From Actinosynnema sp040640215 (GTDB taxonomy: Bacteria > Actinomycetota > Actinomycetes > Mycobacteriales > Pseudonocardiaceae), in contig NZ_JBFABG010000002.1 of assembly GCF_040640215.1 (NCBI RefSeq), positions 681,150-745,149 on the forward strand: DNA of 64,000 nt, read 5' to 3'. This document shows positions 27,705-37,400 of the stretch, piece after piece (positions within the stretch are counted from its first letter, which is position 1; every line of letters starts with the position of its first letter). Position numbers and translations under genes: made by a program. The notes under the pieces were generated by a model. The model worked only from the letters and a program-made list of their open reading frames with translations. It had not been told where the DNA came from and ran no database searches.

Positions 27705-27738
27705 GGAAAGCCGCACAAGTTCCCTTGTGCGGCTTTCC
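27705..27738. terminator. Perfect 15-bp hairpin terminator
   Basis: GGAAAGCCGCACAAG pairs with CTTGTGCGGCTTTCC around a 4-base loop. It sits between the PP2C-like gene and tRNA-Phe and can stop both. Confidence 0.85.
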
Positions 27739-27744
27739 GTGAGC

Positions 27745-27821
27745 TGGTGGCCAGGGGCGGGGTCGAACCGCCGACCTACCGCTTTTCAGGCGGTCGCTCG
27801 TACCAACTGAGCTACCTGGCC
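27745..27821 (-). tRNA. tRNA-Phe (GAA), CCA encoded
   Basis: The reverse strand folds as a standard cloverleaf: acceptor GGCCAGG/CCTGGCC, anticodon loop CTGAAAA with GAA, T arm GGTTCGACCCC, and encoded CCA at 27745-27747. Third in a Glu-Asp-Phe cluster. Confidence 0.95.
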
Positions 27822-27856
27822 AGGTGGCGGCCCGGCCGTGCAGCCGAACTACCTTG

Positions 27857-27930
27857 CGACCCAGACGGGACTCGAACCCGCGACCTTCGCCGTGACAGGG
27901 CGACGCGCTAACCAACTGCGCCACTGGGCC
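27857..27930 (-). tRNA. tRNA-Asp (GTC)
   Basis: Acceptor GGCCCAG/CTGGGTC with a G-U pair, anticodon loop CTGTCAC (GTC), discriminator G as expected for Asp. CCA is not encoded. Confidence 0.95.
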
Positions 27931-27943
27931 TTGCTCTACTACG

Positions 27944-28016
27944 TGCCCCCAACGGGATTCGAACCCGCGCTACCGCCTTGAAAGGGCGGGGTCCTAGGCC
28001 GCTAGACGATGGGGAC
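27944..28016 (-). tRNA. tRNA-Glu (TTC)
   Basis: Acceptor GTCCCCA/TGGGGGC, anticodon loop CTTTCAA (TTC), T arm GGTTCGAATCC, discriminator A. CCA is not encoded. First gene of the leftward tRNA cluster. Confidence 0.95.
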
Positions 28017-28087
28017 CCGGTTCCTCCAGCAGCCTCTCGGGCCACCTTCTTCCCAGGCCCTCCACGCTGTCCGGTGGAAGCATCGTA

Positions 28088-28117
28088 AGCATAGGGCACG
28101 TATGCCACCTACTCCAA
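28088..28117 (-). promoter_or_regulatory. tRNA cluster promoter
   Basis: On the minus strand TTGGAG (28117-28112) and TATGCT (28093-28088) are 18 bp apart, about 70 bases before tRNA-Glu. The rest of the gap 28017-28549 holds no gene I can support, apart from the terminator at 28495-28527. Confidence 0.5.
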
Positions 28118-28494
28118 AACGGGGGGTCTCCACCGTTGTTGACCTGCGATTCTTTCCTCGGCGAGACCGCCTCGAAGACGCTTGGGGGGCCGCGAGCCCC
28201 CTCCGGAGACCCTCGATCGCCCACCGACGACCGGCGCGGCCCCGACGCCCGGACCGCTCACAGGCGGTGAGCCCGGTGGCGACGACACCGCCGTCAACGC
28301 TCGGACCAGGCGTTATGAGCGCTTGGCGGCACCACTGACCACTGGATGACAACGTTGTGAAAACTCGGGGGCGGCGAATGGCCGCTTTGCGGCGGCGCGC
28401 CACTCCTCCGTGGGGGGACCCGGCGGTGACAACCGCGGCCCGGCCTGGTGATTGCCCCGGATCAGCCGGCTCGGTAGGTTCCGAAGTGGCCCAC

Positions 28495-28527
28495 CCGAGA
28501 CGCGCTTCCGGGGGGTGCGCGTCTCGG
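28495..28527. terminator. Hairpin terminator after the 80-residue gene
   Basis: CCGAGACGCGC pairs perfectly with GCGCGTCTCGG (11 bp, 11-base loop), 22 bases beyond the stop of the leftward small gene. Confidence 0.65.
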
Positions 28528-28549
28528 TTGGGCCGTTCACCCGGCGCTC

Positions 28550-28792
28550 CTACCGCTGGACGGGTGGTGTGCCCCCGTCCTCACCCGGCGAGAGCCCGAG
28601 CATGTCGAGCAGCAGTCGGCAGTCTTCGGCGCTGGTCGCGCCGCGGGCCACGGACAGCCGCGCGCGGTGGACCTGTTCGTCCGAGATCCGCGATGGTTCA
28701 CCGGTCCGCTGCGCGGGCACCCCACCGCCCGGCCTGGACATGATGTCGTCCTGGTTCCACAGGAACTGACGCACTTCTAGGGACCCGCTCAT
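28550..28792 (-). CDS. Small conserved actinobacterial protein, function unknown
   Basis: 80 residues from ATG 28792: charged and soluble, with a central DEQVHRARLSVA helix and an EDCRLLLDMLGL ending. No named domain. Codon usage is typical of neighbours, and I recall similar short proteins in related actinomycetes, but this needs a search. Upstream in-frame extension to 28876 is unlikely. Confidence 0.6.
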   Translation of the reverse strand: MSGSLEVRQFLWNQDDIMSRPGGGVPAQRTGEPSRISDEQVHRARLSVARGATSAEDCRLLLDMLGLSPGEDGGTPPVQR

Positions 28793-28957
28793 GACGCCTC
28801 CCCGACTTGAGGTTGGCGCGAGGCTAAGCGAGCCCGTCGAACCGCCGCAGCCCCCCGCAGAGTGATTCCAAGGCAACGCAGTGTCACTTTCCGTGTAGAC
28901 GACCTGGTGTCAAGCAACCCGTGATGTGCTTGCCGCGAACAACGAGAGGGTGGACCC

Positions 28958-29323
28958 ATGACCGACCCGGACTCCCGTCCGCAGCCCGCCGAGGCTCCCC
29001 GGGCCCCGGCCGCCGACACCGCCGGCACCGCGTCCGACACCGTGCCGGACGCCGTCCCGGACGCCAGTCCCGACGCCGGCCCGGCGGACGAGCCGAGCCC
29101 CGAGGCCGCCGGGGACCCGCCCCGCCCGGCCCCGCCGGTGGACCCGCAGTCGCTCTTCGGCAGCCTGTCGCTGGCGTCGATCGAGGCGGACATCGACGCG
29201 ATGATGAACGACAAGATGACCGAGCTCGACGGCATGCTGGCGGGCCTGGAGCAGCTCGTCGTGCGACTGGAGGGCGAGATCACCTCGCTGGAGACCCCAC
29301 CGGACGATAGCCCTACCCCCTAG
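28958..29323 (+). CDS. Small acidic protein with Pro/Ala/Asp-rich N-terminus
   Basis: 121 residues. The first 60 are Pro/Ala/Asp-rich and probably disordered. Residues about 65-115 (LFGSLSLASIEADIDAMM, ELDGMLAGLEQLVVRLEGEI) form amphipathic helices suited to a coiled coil. ATG preceded by GAGAGGG. No family recognised. Its stop codon lies inside the copper operator of copZ. Confidence 0.6.
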   Translation: MTDPDSRPQPAEAPRAPAADTAGTASDTVPDAVPDASPDAGPADEPSPEAAGDPPRPAPPVDPQSLFGSLSLASIEADIDAMMNDKMTELDGMLAGLEQLVVRLEGEITSLETPPDDSPTP

Positions 29324-29328
29324 GGGTA
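29314..29328 (+). promoter_or_regulatory. CsoR-type copper operator of copZA
   Basis: TACCCC-CTA-GGGGTA is a perfect dyad of the form known for actinobacterial CsoR operators. TATTCT (29327-29332), a likely -10, overlaps its right arm, fitting repression relieved by Cu(I). No csoR gene is in the window. Confidence 0.7.
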
Positions 29329-29366
29329 TTCTCGGAGTGGACCACGCCGAGAGGAACGAGGTGCTC

Positions 29367-29576
29367 ATGTCCGTCAAGACCACCTACACCGTCAACGGCA
29401 TGACGTGCGGCCACTGCGCGAGCTCCGTGACCGAGGAGCTGACCGGCGTGACCGGCGTGACCGGTGTCGACGTGCAGCTCACGACGGGTGCGGTCACCGT
29501 GACCAGCACCCGCGAGCTGACCCGGGACGAGGTGACCGCCGCCGTCACCGAGGCGGGCTACGAGCTGGTCGGCTGA
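29367..29576 (+). CDS. copZ: Copper chaperone, heavy-metal-associated domain
   Basis: 69 residues, a single HMA domain with the metal motif GMTCGHC. It carries Cu(I) to CopA. ATG at 29367, with GAGG upstream. The TGA shares a base with the copA ATG (TGATG), so the two are coupled. Confidence 0.93.
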   Translation: MSVKTTYTVNGMTCGHCASSVTEELTGVTGVTGVDVQLTTGAVTVTSTRELTRDEVTAAVTEAGYELVG

Positions 29577-31768
29577 TGCCCGCGGAGACCGCCCGCCGCG
29601 TCGAGCTGGCGATCACCGGCATGACGTGCGCGTCGTGCGCGAACCGGATCGAGCGCAAGCTCAACAAGCTCGACGGCGTCACCGCGTCGGTCAACTACGC
29701 GACCGAGCGGGCCAGCGTCGAGTGCCCGGCGGGCACGGCGGTGGCGGACCTGGTCGCCGCGGTCGAAGCGGCCGGTTACGCGGCCGGTCCCGAGCGGTCC
29801 GAGCAGGACCACGCGGGCGAGCTCGGGGAGCGGGTCGCGATCGCGACCGCCCTCGGCGCGCCGGTGGTCCTGCTCAGCATGGTGCCGGTGTGGCAGTTCC
29901 CCGGCTGGCAGTGGGTGGCGCTGGCGCTGACGTCCACGGTGGTGTGGGTGTGCGGCTGGCCGTTCCACCGGGCCGCCGCGGTGAACGCCCGGCACGGCGC
30001 GAGCACGATGGACACCCTGGTGTCGATGGGGGTGATCGTCGCCTACCTCTGGTCGCTCTACGCGTTGGTGTTCGGCGAGGCCGGTGCACTGGGCGTGCGG
30101 CACGCGTTCAGCCTGGTCCCGCGCCCCTCCACGACCGGCGACATCTACCTCGAGGTCGCGGTCGGCGTGACGGTGTTCCTGCTGCTCGGGCGGTGGTTGG
30201 AGGCCCGGTCGAAGCGCCGGGCCGGTGCCGCGCTGCGGGCCATGCTGGAGCTGGGCGCGAAGGACGTCTCGGTGCTCGTGGACGGCGTGGAGACCCGCGT
30301 CCCGATCAGCCGGCTCAAGGCGGGCGAACGCTTCGTCATACGACCGGGTGAACGGATCGCCACGGACGGCCTAGTGGTCGAGGGTTCCTCGGCGGTGGAC
30401 CGGTCGTTGGTGACCGGCGAGTCGGTGCCGGAGGAGGTCCGACCGGGTGACGCGGTCGTCGGCGGCACGGTCAACGCGGGCGGCCGGCTGGTGGTCGAGG
30501 CGACCCGCGTCGGCCGGGACACCCAGCTCGCGCGGATGGCGCGGATGGTCGAGCGCGCCCAGTCCGGCAAGGCCGAGGTGCAGCGGCTGGCGGACCGGAT
30601 CTCGGCGGTGTTCGTGCCCGTGGTGTTGGGCGTCGCCGTGCTCACGCTCGCCGGGTGGCTGCTCGCCGGGCGTCCGCTGGAGTTCGCGGTCACGGCGGCG
30701 GTGGCGGTGCTGGTGATCGCCTGCCCGTGCGCGCTGGGCCTGGCCACGCCGACCGCGCTGCTGGTCGGCACGGGCCGGGGCGCGCAGCTCGGCATCCTGG
30801 TGAAGGGTCCCGAGGTGCTGGAGTCGACCCGCCGGGTGGACACCGTCGTGCTGGACAAGACCGGCACGGTCACCACGGGCCGGCTGGAGCTGGTCGACGT
30901 GCTGCCGGCGGACGGCGTGACCCGCGAGGAGCTGCTGACCGTCGCCGGTGCCGTGGAGCTGGGCTCGGAGCACCCGATCGGCGCGGCCGTGGTGCGCGGC
31001 GCGCGGGCCGAGGTGCCGGTGCTGCCCGAGGTCACCGGGTTCGCGAACCAGGAGGGCCTGGGCGTCACCGCGCTCCTGGGCGGTCGCCGGGTGACAGCCG
31101 GGCGGCTGAGCCTGGTGGCGCTGCCGGAGTCGCTCGGCGAGCTGGCGGCGCAGGAGCAGCGCAAGGGCCGCACGGTGGTCGCGGTGGCCGTGGACGACCG
31201 GCCGCTGGGCCTGCTGTCGGTGACCGACGCGGTGAAGCCGACCAGCGCCGAGGCGGTCCGCGAGCTGCGCGCACTGGGCCTGCGCCCGGTGCTGCTGACC
31301 GGCGACCACCAGGTGGTGGCGGAGGCGGTCGCGGCCGAGGTCGGCATCGACGAGGTGATCGCGGGCGTGCTGCCGGCCGAGAAGGTGGACGTGGTGCGCC
31401 GGCTCCAGGCCGAGGGCCGGGTGGTGGCGATGGTGGGCGACGGCGTGAACGACGCGCCCGCGCTGGCGACCGCCGACCTGGGCCTGGCGATGGGCACGGG
31501 CGCGGACGTGGCGATCGAGGCGGGCGACCTGACCCTGGTGCGGGGCGACCTGCGGGTGGCGGCGGACGCGATCCGGCTGTCCCGGCGGACCCTGCGCACC
31601 ATCAGGGGAAATCTTTTCTGGGCGTTCGCCTACAACGTGATGGGTTTGCCGTTGGCCGCCCTGGGATTGCTGAATCCCATGCTCGCGGGGGCCGCGATGG
31701 CCTTCTCCAGCGTCTTCGTGGTGACCAACAGCCTGCGGCTGCGCGGCTTCCGCCCGTCGACTGCCTGA
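29576..31768 (+). CDS. copA: Cu(I)-exporting P1B-type ATPase
   Basis: 730 residues. One N-terminal HMA domain (GMTCASC, Cys18/Cys21), the transport motif Cys383-Pro-Cys385 (ACPCALG), phosphorylation site Asp427 (DKTGT), the SEHP His-Pro motif and GDGVND hinge, and about eight membrane segments. It exports Cu(I). Co-transcribed with copZ under the CsoR-type operator. Confidence 0.95.
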   Translation: MPAETARRVELAITGMTCASCANRIERKLNKLDGVTASVNYATERASVECPAGTAVADLVAAVEAAGYAAGPERSEQDHAGELGERVAIATALGAPVVLLSMVPVWQFPGWQWVALALTSTVVWVCGWPFHRAAAVNARHGASTMDTLVSMGVIVAYLWSLYALVFGEAGALGVRHAFSLVPRPSTTGDIYLEVAVGVTVFLLLGRWLEARSKRRAGAALRAMLELGAKDVSVLVDGVETRVPISRLKAGERFVIRPGERIATDGLVVEGSSAVDRSLVTGESVPEEVRPGDAVVGGTVNAGGRLVVEATRVGRDTQLARMARMVERAQSGKAEVQRLADRISAVFVPVVLGVAVLTLAGWLLAGRPLEFAVTAAVAVLVIACPCALGLATPTALLVGTGRGAQLGILVKGPEVLESTRRVDTVVLDKTGTVTTGRLELVDVLPADGVTREELLTVAGAVELGSEHPIGAAVVRGARAEVPVLPEVTGFANQEGLGVTALLGGRRVTAGRLSLVALPESLGELAAQEQRKGRTVVAVAVDDRPLGLLSVTDAVKPTSAEAVRELRALGLRPVLLTGDHQVVAEAVAAEVGIDEVIAGVLPAEKVDVVRRLQAEGRVVAMVGDGVNDAPALATADLGLAMGTGADVAIEAGDLTLVRGDLRVAADAIRLSRRTLRTIRGNLFWAFAYNVMGLPLAALGLLNPMLAGAAMAFSSVFVVTNSLRLRGFRPSTA

Positions 31769-31863
31769 AGATTTCGCGTCAACCCACTCCCCAGGTCCCC
31801 GTGCGCGTGCAACAATCCGAATTGCTGACACACCCCCGGTCAGCACCTGTGGAGATCCCCTCC

Positions 31864-31896
31864 GGCCCCCGCGTTCCTCCCCCTGGCGCGGGGGCC
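31864..31896. terminator. Terminator after copA
   Basis: GGCCCCCGCG pairs perfectly with CGCGGGGGCC (10 bp, 13-base loop), about 95 bases beyond the copA stop. Confidence 0.65.
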
Positions 31897-31910
31897 TCTC
31901 CATGCACAAA

Positions 31911-31930
31911 ACTGTGACGCAAACCACAGT
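31911..31930 (+). promoter_or_regulatory. Dyad upstream of small gene
   Basis: ACTGTG-N8-CACAGT, perfect 6-bp arms, 26 bases before TATCGT (31956-31961), the likely -10. Candidate operator for the downstream gene. Confidence 0.4.
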
Positions 31931-31967
31931 TGTGCGCGTTCCGCAATGCAACCGTTATCGTGGCGCG

Positions 31968-32276
31968 GTGCCTCTTGGATCGCTAGGTCGCAACAAGTCC
32001 GGCCGCCACCGCCCGCTCGGCAAGGAACTCGACGAAGCCTCGCCCGACGACGACCTGACGTCGTACCTGGCGGCGCTCGCGCCCGAGACGGTGGACGCCG
32101 AGACGACGGCCGGCAACAGCTTCGGCAACGCGCAGGTCTACCAGCTCCGCCTCCAGCTCGTGGCCAACGAGCAGCTCAAGGAGCTCGCCGCCGAACGGCA
32201 GACCTCCCCGCAGGCGCTCGCCACGGAGTGGGTCATGCAGCGCCTGGAGTGGGAAGCCCGCCAGCGCGGTTTCTAG
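31968..32276 (+). CDS. Small protein with ribbon-helix-helix-like C-terminus
   Basis: 102 residues. A basic N-terminus (LGRNKSGRHRPLGKE) precedes an acidic stretch and a C-terminal half (YQLRLQLVANEQLKELAAER, SPQALATEWVMQRLEWEAR) with strand-helix-helix spacing like Arc/CopG proteins. GTG at 31968, leaderless (TATCGT 6 nt upstream). A DNA-binding role, perhaps at the dyad upstream, is inferred. Confidence 0.6.
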   Translation: MPLGSLGRNKSGRHRPLGKELDEASPDDDLTSYLAALAPETVDAETTAGNSFGNAQVYQLRLQLVANEQLKELAAERQTSPQALATEWVMQRLEWEARQRGF

Positions 32277-32339
32277 CCCCGCCGGACGGTCCCGTGCGCC
32301 ACCACCGGCGCGCGACCGCCGCACCCGACCTCGTGCACC

Positions 32340-32375
32340 CGACAGGCCCCCGACCGCGCGGTCGGGGGCCTGTCG
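32340..32375. terminator. Perfect 17-bp hairpin between convergent genes
   Basis: CGACAGGCCCCCGACCG pairs with CGGTCGGGGGCCTGTCG, with only a CG loop. It serves the small gene and cspA. Confidence 0.85.
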
Positions 32376-32389
32376 TCACGAAGGGAAGA

Positions 32390-32593
32390 TCAGACCTTGC
32401 GCACGTTCTGGGCCTGCGGACCCTTGGTGCCCTGGCCGATCTCGAACTCGACGCGCTGGTTCTCGTCCAGGGTGCGGAACCCCTGACCCTGGATCTCCGA
32501 GTAGTGGACGAACACGTCCGGCCCGCCGTTCTCCTGGGCGATGAAGCCGAAGCCCTTTTCGGAGTTGAACCACTTGACAGTGCCCAGTGCCAT
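32390..32593 (-). CDS. cspA: CspA-family cold-shock protein
   Basis: 67 residues, single cold-shock domain with RNP1 KGFGFI and RNP2-like VFVHYS. Binds single-stranded RNA/DNA as an RNA chaperone. ATG with GAGG upstream. A long GC-rich leader (32594 to about 32735) is typical of csp genes and may form regulatory structure. Confidence 0.95.
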   Translation of the reverse strand: MALGTVKWFNSEKGFGFIAQENGGPDVFVHYSEIQGQGFRTLDENQRVEFEIGQGTKGPQAQNVRKV

Positions 32594-32812
32594 GTACCTG
32601 CCTCCATCGCAGGAGAGCTTGGGGCTACACCGTGCAACCCCGGCCGTCCCGCCGGCGTTTCCCCCGCCGCCGCCGGCGGGGAACGCACGCCCGCGTGTCG
32701 TTCCGCGAGCGTGAGTCACGAACACAGAAACCACGGCCTGCGCAGGCGAGCGTATCGGTTGACCACGCCCAGCACTACCACCGAACCACGCCGGGATGAA
32801 CGACAGGGGTCG

Positions 32813-33640
32813 CTACTTCTCGGTGACCTGCGGTGGATCGGGGAGCTCGACACCCGACTGGCCGATGTTGCGCTCCAGCGCGAGCCGCCATTCGCCCGAG
32901 GCCACCATCCGCTCGATCGCCGCGCTGACGTCGGAGCGGCCCCTCGCGTCCGACTTCGCCAGCCCCACCCCGTACTTCTCCGTGGTGAACGGCTGTCCCA
33001 CCAGCTTGAGCAGCTCCGGGTTCTCCGCGACGTAGCCCGCCAGGATCGCCTGGTCGGTGGTGACCGCGTCGACGTTGCCCGCGAGCAGCCCGGTGACGCA
33101 GTCGGAGTACTGGCCGTACTCGACGAGCTGCACGCCCTGCGCGAACTCGGACTTCACCTTCTGCGCGGACGTCGAGGCGGTCACCGAGCAGAGCTTCTTG
33201 CCGTTCAACGCCTCCGGGCCGGTGATGTCGCCGTCGGTGTAGCGCACCAGGAGTCCCTGGCCGGTCTGGAAGTACGGTCCGGCGAAGGCCACCTGCTCCT
33301 TGCGCCGGTCGGTGATCGAGTAGGTGGCGACGACGAAGTCCACCTCGCCGGCCGCGATCAGCTTCTCCCGGTCGGCGGACCTGGCTTCCTTCCAGGTGAT
33401 GCCGGCCTCCGGCACCCCGAACTGCTGGGCCACGTACTTCGCCACGTCCACGTCGAAACCGACGTACTTGCCGTCCAGCCTGCGTTGCGCCATCCCCGGT
33501 TGGTCGAACCGGATGCCGATGGTGAGCCCACCGTCCTCGGCCTTGCCCTCGATGGTGTCGTCGGGAGCCCCACCGCACGCCGCGGTGGAGGCCAGGGCGG
33601 CCACCGCCGCGATCGCGGGCAGCAGTCGTCGAAACAGCAT
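32813..33640 (-). CDS. Amino-acid ABC transporter substrate-binding lipoprotein (GluB-like)
   Basis: 275 residues. The lipoprotein signal (LLPAIAAVAALASTAAC, Cys about 22) is followed by an SBP_bac_3 domain: GFDVDVAKYVAQQFG, VDFVVATYSITDRRKEQVAFAGPYF, GNVDAVTTDQAI. It resembles GluB of the actinobacterial glutamate system. No permease or ATPase genes are adjacent, so it is an orphan receptor. ATG at 33640. The gap 33641-33943 shows no gene. Confidence 0.88.
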   Translation of the reverse strand: MLFRRLLPAIAAVAALASTAACGGAPDDTIEGKAEDGGLTIGIRFDQPGMAQRRLDGKYVGFDVDVAKYVAQQFGVPEAGITWKEARSADREKLIAAGEVDFVVATYSITDRRKEQVAFAGPYFQTGQGLLVRYTDGDITGPEALNGKKLCSVTASTSAQKVKSEFAQGVQLVEYGQYSDCVTGLLAGNVDAVTTDQAILAGYVAENPELLKLVGQPFTTEKYGVGLAKSDARGRSDVSAAIERMVASGEWRLALERNIGQSGVELPDPPQVTEK

Positions 33641-33943
33641 GGCGGCGAACCTCTCGGTGTTCCGGGGACGCGGTGCGGATCTGCGCACCGAACGTTCCTC
33701 ATGCTAGGCACCGCCGTCGGGTCCACCGCTGCGACGAAGGTCTCATCAGCCCACTCCGCTGCTCCGAACGGACTAGGGCGCGGTGTGATGTCGGCCGGTC
33801 GTCCCCGACGCGGGTCGAGCCGCGCTCCACCAGGTCGGGACCTGCCGGCCGAAGCCCGGGAACCCGCGCCGCGTAACGCCTTCAGCCGGCCGAACGATTC
33901 CACGTGACCAACCGGGAGTGCCGTCTGGAGCGGGTGTAACGGG

Positions 33944-34438
33944 ATGAGCAGGGTCGGTCGGGTCGCGTTCGCCGGGATCGCTGGTGCGCTGGCGATCGCG
34001 GCCTTGGTGGCCATGGTGGTCACGGTCGGCGGACCGCGTCCGGTGGACGTGCGACAGGTCGACCTGAGCCCGGCGCAGCCGGGTGTGCTCAGCGCGACCT
34101 ACTCGACGACGGTGCAGGTCGTCCCGCCCACGCCGGTGCTGGTCGCGCCACCACCGCGGGAAGCCGTGCCACCGTCGCGGGCCACGACCGAGCCGCCGGC
34201 CGCGCCGCCGCACAGCGAACCGGCCCCGCCGCCCGCGCCCACCACGTCCGCCGATCGGCGCGACCCGGGGAGGTGCGAGTTCGGCCGCTTCCCCGACGGG
34301 CTCTGCGTGCCGTGGCGGTTCCCGCCGTCGACGCGCGAGCTGTGCACGTGGCTGCGCGCGCACGGGTTGCCCGACATCCAGTTCCGCGACCGGTCCGGCC
34401 GCGAGGTCGACTTCGACGGCCGGCTCTGCGGCGACTAG
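33944..34438 (+). CDS. Membrane-anchored Pro-rich protein with a small Cys-containing C-terminal domain
   Basis: 164 residues. One N-terminal membrane segment (about 7-29), a Pro/Ala-rich stalk (about 60-105), and a C-terminal 60-residue globular part with four cysteines (GRCEFGRFPDGLCVPW, LCTWLRAHG, GRLCGD). No family recognised. ATG at 33944. Its stop overlaps the end of the convergent AAA ATPase gene by four bases. Confidence 0.65.
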   Translation: MSRVGRVAFAGIAGALAIAALVAMVVTVGGPRPVDVRQVDLSPAQPGVLSATYSTTVQVVPPTPVLVAPPPREAVPPSRATTEPPAAPPHSEPAPPPAPTTSADRRDPGRCEFGRFPDGLCVPWRFPPSTRELCTWLRAHGLPDIQFRDRSGREVDFDGRLCGD

Positions 34439-37400
34439 CGCTCCGCCAGCCGCTCGATCGCGCCGCCCACCCGGTCCGCCAGCAGCCCGACCGCGCCCAC
34501 GGCCCGGCTCACCGGGTCGTCCTCGGCACCGCCGAGCGCCCGCGCCCGCAGGAAACCCGCCTTCACCTCGTCCCACCGCCGGCGCTGGTCGGGGGTGAGC
34601 GTCCCGCGCAACTCGGCCAGCTTCAACAGGTTCGACTCCGCGCCGGAGGTCAGCGTCTGCGCCTCGCCCAGGTAGTGGTCGTCGATGACGGCCATCAGCT
34701 CGGCGTCGTTCATCACCGGCACGACCTTCTCCGCCAGCTTGTTCATGTTCCGGTAGGAGCCCTGGAGCTGGAACGGCGGCTCGGTGCGCGACGCGTCGGA
34801 CTGGGCGGCCGAGGCGATGTAGGCCTGGTTGTTGGCCAGCACGACCTCCTGCACCCGCACCAGCTTGCGCAGCACGCCGAGCACCTGCTCCAGCTCGACC
34901 GACGTGTAGGGGTGGGCGAGCCGGTCGGCGCGCACGTCCTCACCGCGCGCCATCCGCACCAGCAGGTCGATGTCGCCGCGGTCCCGCGTCGACAGCGGGG
35001 CGAGCACCGCGTTCGAGGTCAGCGCGTTCTCGATGTAGCTCAGCGCGAACAGGTCCTCGCGACCGGACAGCACGTCGCCGAGGTTCCACACGTCGGCCCG
35101 GTTGGCGAGCATGTCGGGAATCCGGAACCGCTGCCCGGACTCGGTGTAGGGGTTGCCCGCCATGCACACCGCGAACCGCTTGCCGCGCAGGTCGTAGGTC
35201 CGGGTCCGCCCTTCCCACACGCCCTCCATGCGGCGCTGCGCGTCGCACAGCGAGATGAACTTCTGGAGCAGCTCGGGCGAGGTGTGCTGGATGTCGTCCA
35301 GGTAGAGGAGCACGTTGCTGCCGCTCTCCAGCGCGAACGAGATCTTCTCCACCTCCTGGCGCGCGGTGGCGTTCGGCGCGTCCGCCGGGTCGACGCTGAT
35401 CACGTCGTGGCCCAGGGAGGGGCCGTTGACCTTGACGAACACCAGGCCGAGCCGGTGGGCGACGTACTCCATCAACGTCGTCTTGCCGTAGCCGGGCGGG
35501 GAGATCAGCAGCAGCAGGCCCATCTGGTCGGTGCGCTTCGCGTCCCCCGCGGCACCGAGCTGCTTGGCCAGGTTGTCGCCGATCAGCGGCAGGTAGACCT
35601 CGTCCAGCAGCCGGTTGCGGACGAACGCGCTCATCACCCGGGGCCGGTACTCGTCCAGCCGCAGCCGCCGCTTCTCCCGCACCACCAGGTCGTTGCGCGA
35701 CCGCTGGTAGTCGCGGAAGGCGGGCACCCGCTCGGTGCGGAACCGCCGGGTGCGGGTCAGCACCTCGTCCAGCCGCAGCACCAGCGACCGTCCGGTGATC
35801 CGCGGGTGCGCGCCCAGCAGTCCGTCCACAGTGGACTCCAACTGCGCGGAGGACTCGTAGCGCGGCAGGTCCCGGCACAGCTCCAGGGCGACGGCCTCGG
35901 GCAGGTCGGGGTCGACGCGGCCACCCAGGAACGCCTCGTACCAGCCCTCGACCAGCGCCTTGCGCTCGTCCAGGTCCGGGAACGCGCGCAGGTCGTCTTC
36001 GAAGTCCTTGCGGTTGCCCAGTCCCCGGTGGAACGCGTCGACCAGCGCCCGCGCGGCGGCACCGGCGACGAACCCGGGCGGCGCGGCGCACAGCTCCTCG
36101 AACAGGTACTCGCCGGCCTGCGGGTCGCCCGCGCGCCCGCCCAGTTCGGCGCACAGCTCGTCGATCGCCCCGGTGTGGCCGAAGATCGTCCGGGCCCGGC
36201 CGAGCGACGACGCGCGCCGCGTCCACCGGGTGCGGTCCTCCTCCTCGGCGCGCACCCACAGCACCTGCGCGGCGGCGCGCGCGGACGGCGGGAAGCGCAG
36301 CAGGCCGGCACCGGCGTGCAGGCGCAGCAACGCGTCCAGGATCTTGGTGGCGTCGTGGTCGTGCACGCCCCGCTCGTACCCCTCGTCCAGCCGCGTTTCC
36401 GCGACCCGGCGGACCACGTCGAGCAACCGCCCGTCCGTGGCGGCGACGTGCAGGCCGGCCACGGGTTGGTCGGCCAGGATCGACGCGGCCAGGTGCTCGG
36501 CCCGGTACACCTCGTCGGTCTCGGACACCACGAGCTGGTCCCAGAACGGCCTGGTGGCGGCGAAGCCCTCGTCGCGGACCGGCGCGCGGAAGTCGGTGCC
36601 GGTGATGGCGTAGGACAGGCCGCCGTCCTGGGGCACGAGGGTCAGGTCCAGCGGTTGGGTGTTGACCGCGAACCGGTGCCGGCCCAGCCGGATCGTCTCG
36701 CCGTCGAACAGGTCCAGCCGGTCGCGCAGCGCGCGGCCCGCCTCCTGCCGCGCGGCCAGCACCCGCCCGGCCAGCTCCTCGGCCCGCACCTGGTCGCCGA
36801 GCTCGCGCAGCTCGTCGGCCACCGAGCGGATGCGGGTCACCATCGGGTCGGTCGCGAAGTAGGTGTTGACCTCGTCCAGCGACCCCAGCGAGGCGACCCG
36901 GCGCACGACGCTGCCCAGAATCCGGTCGGCGGACTCGGCGAGCCGGTCCGCGCGCCGCGCGCGGTCGTCCAGCAGGGCCTGCTTGCGCGAGGAGAACGCC
37001 TCGTAGACGTCGGTCCGCTTGGTGCCCAGCCGGGTCAGGAAGTCGTCGAACTCGCCGAACCGGGCTTCGAGGTTCTCCAGGTGCAGCAGCAGGGTGCCGA
37101 GCTGCTCGTCACAGCGCTGCGGGGTGTCGGCGACGGCGAGCGCGCCGGTGACGGCCTGCCCGAGCAGGGCGAACTCGGCGGCGAACTCGGCCCGCCCCTC
37201 GGTGGCGAGCAGATCGCGCCGACGACCGTCCACAGTGGCCCGTGCCCGGTTCAGGCCGCCGAGCACCTCGCCGATGCGCTCCAGGATCGACGTGCGCACG
37301 GTGGCGTCCGCGATGTCCAGGGAGCCGACGACCTCGGTCAGCACCTCCAGGCCCTGCCGGCGTTCGGCGAGCTCCTCGGTGACCGGCGTCGCCTCGGCCA

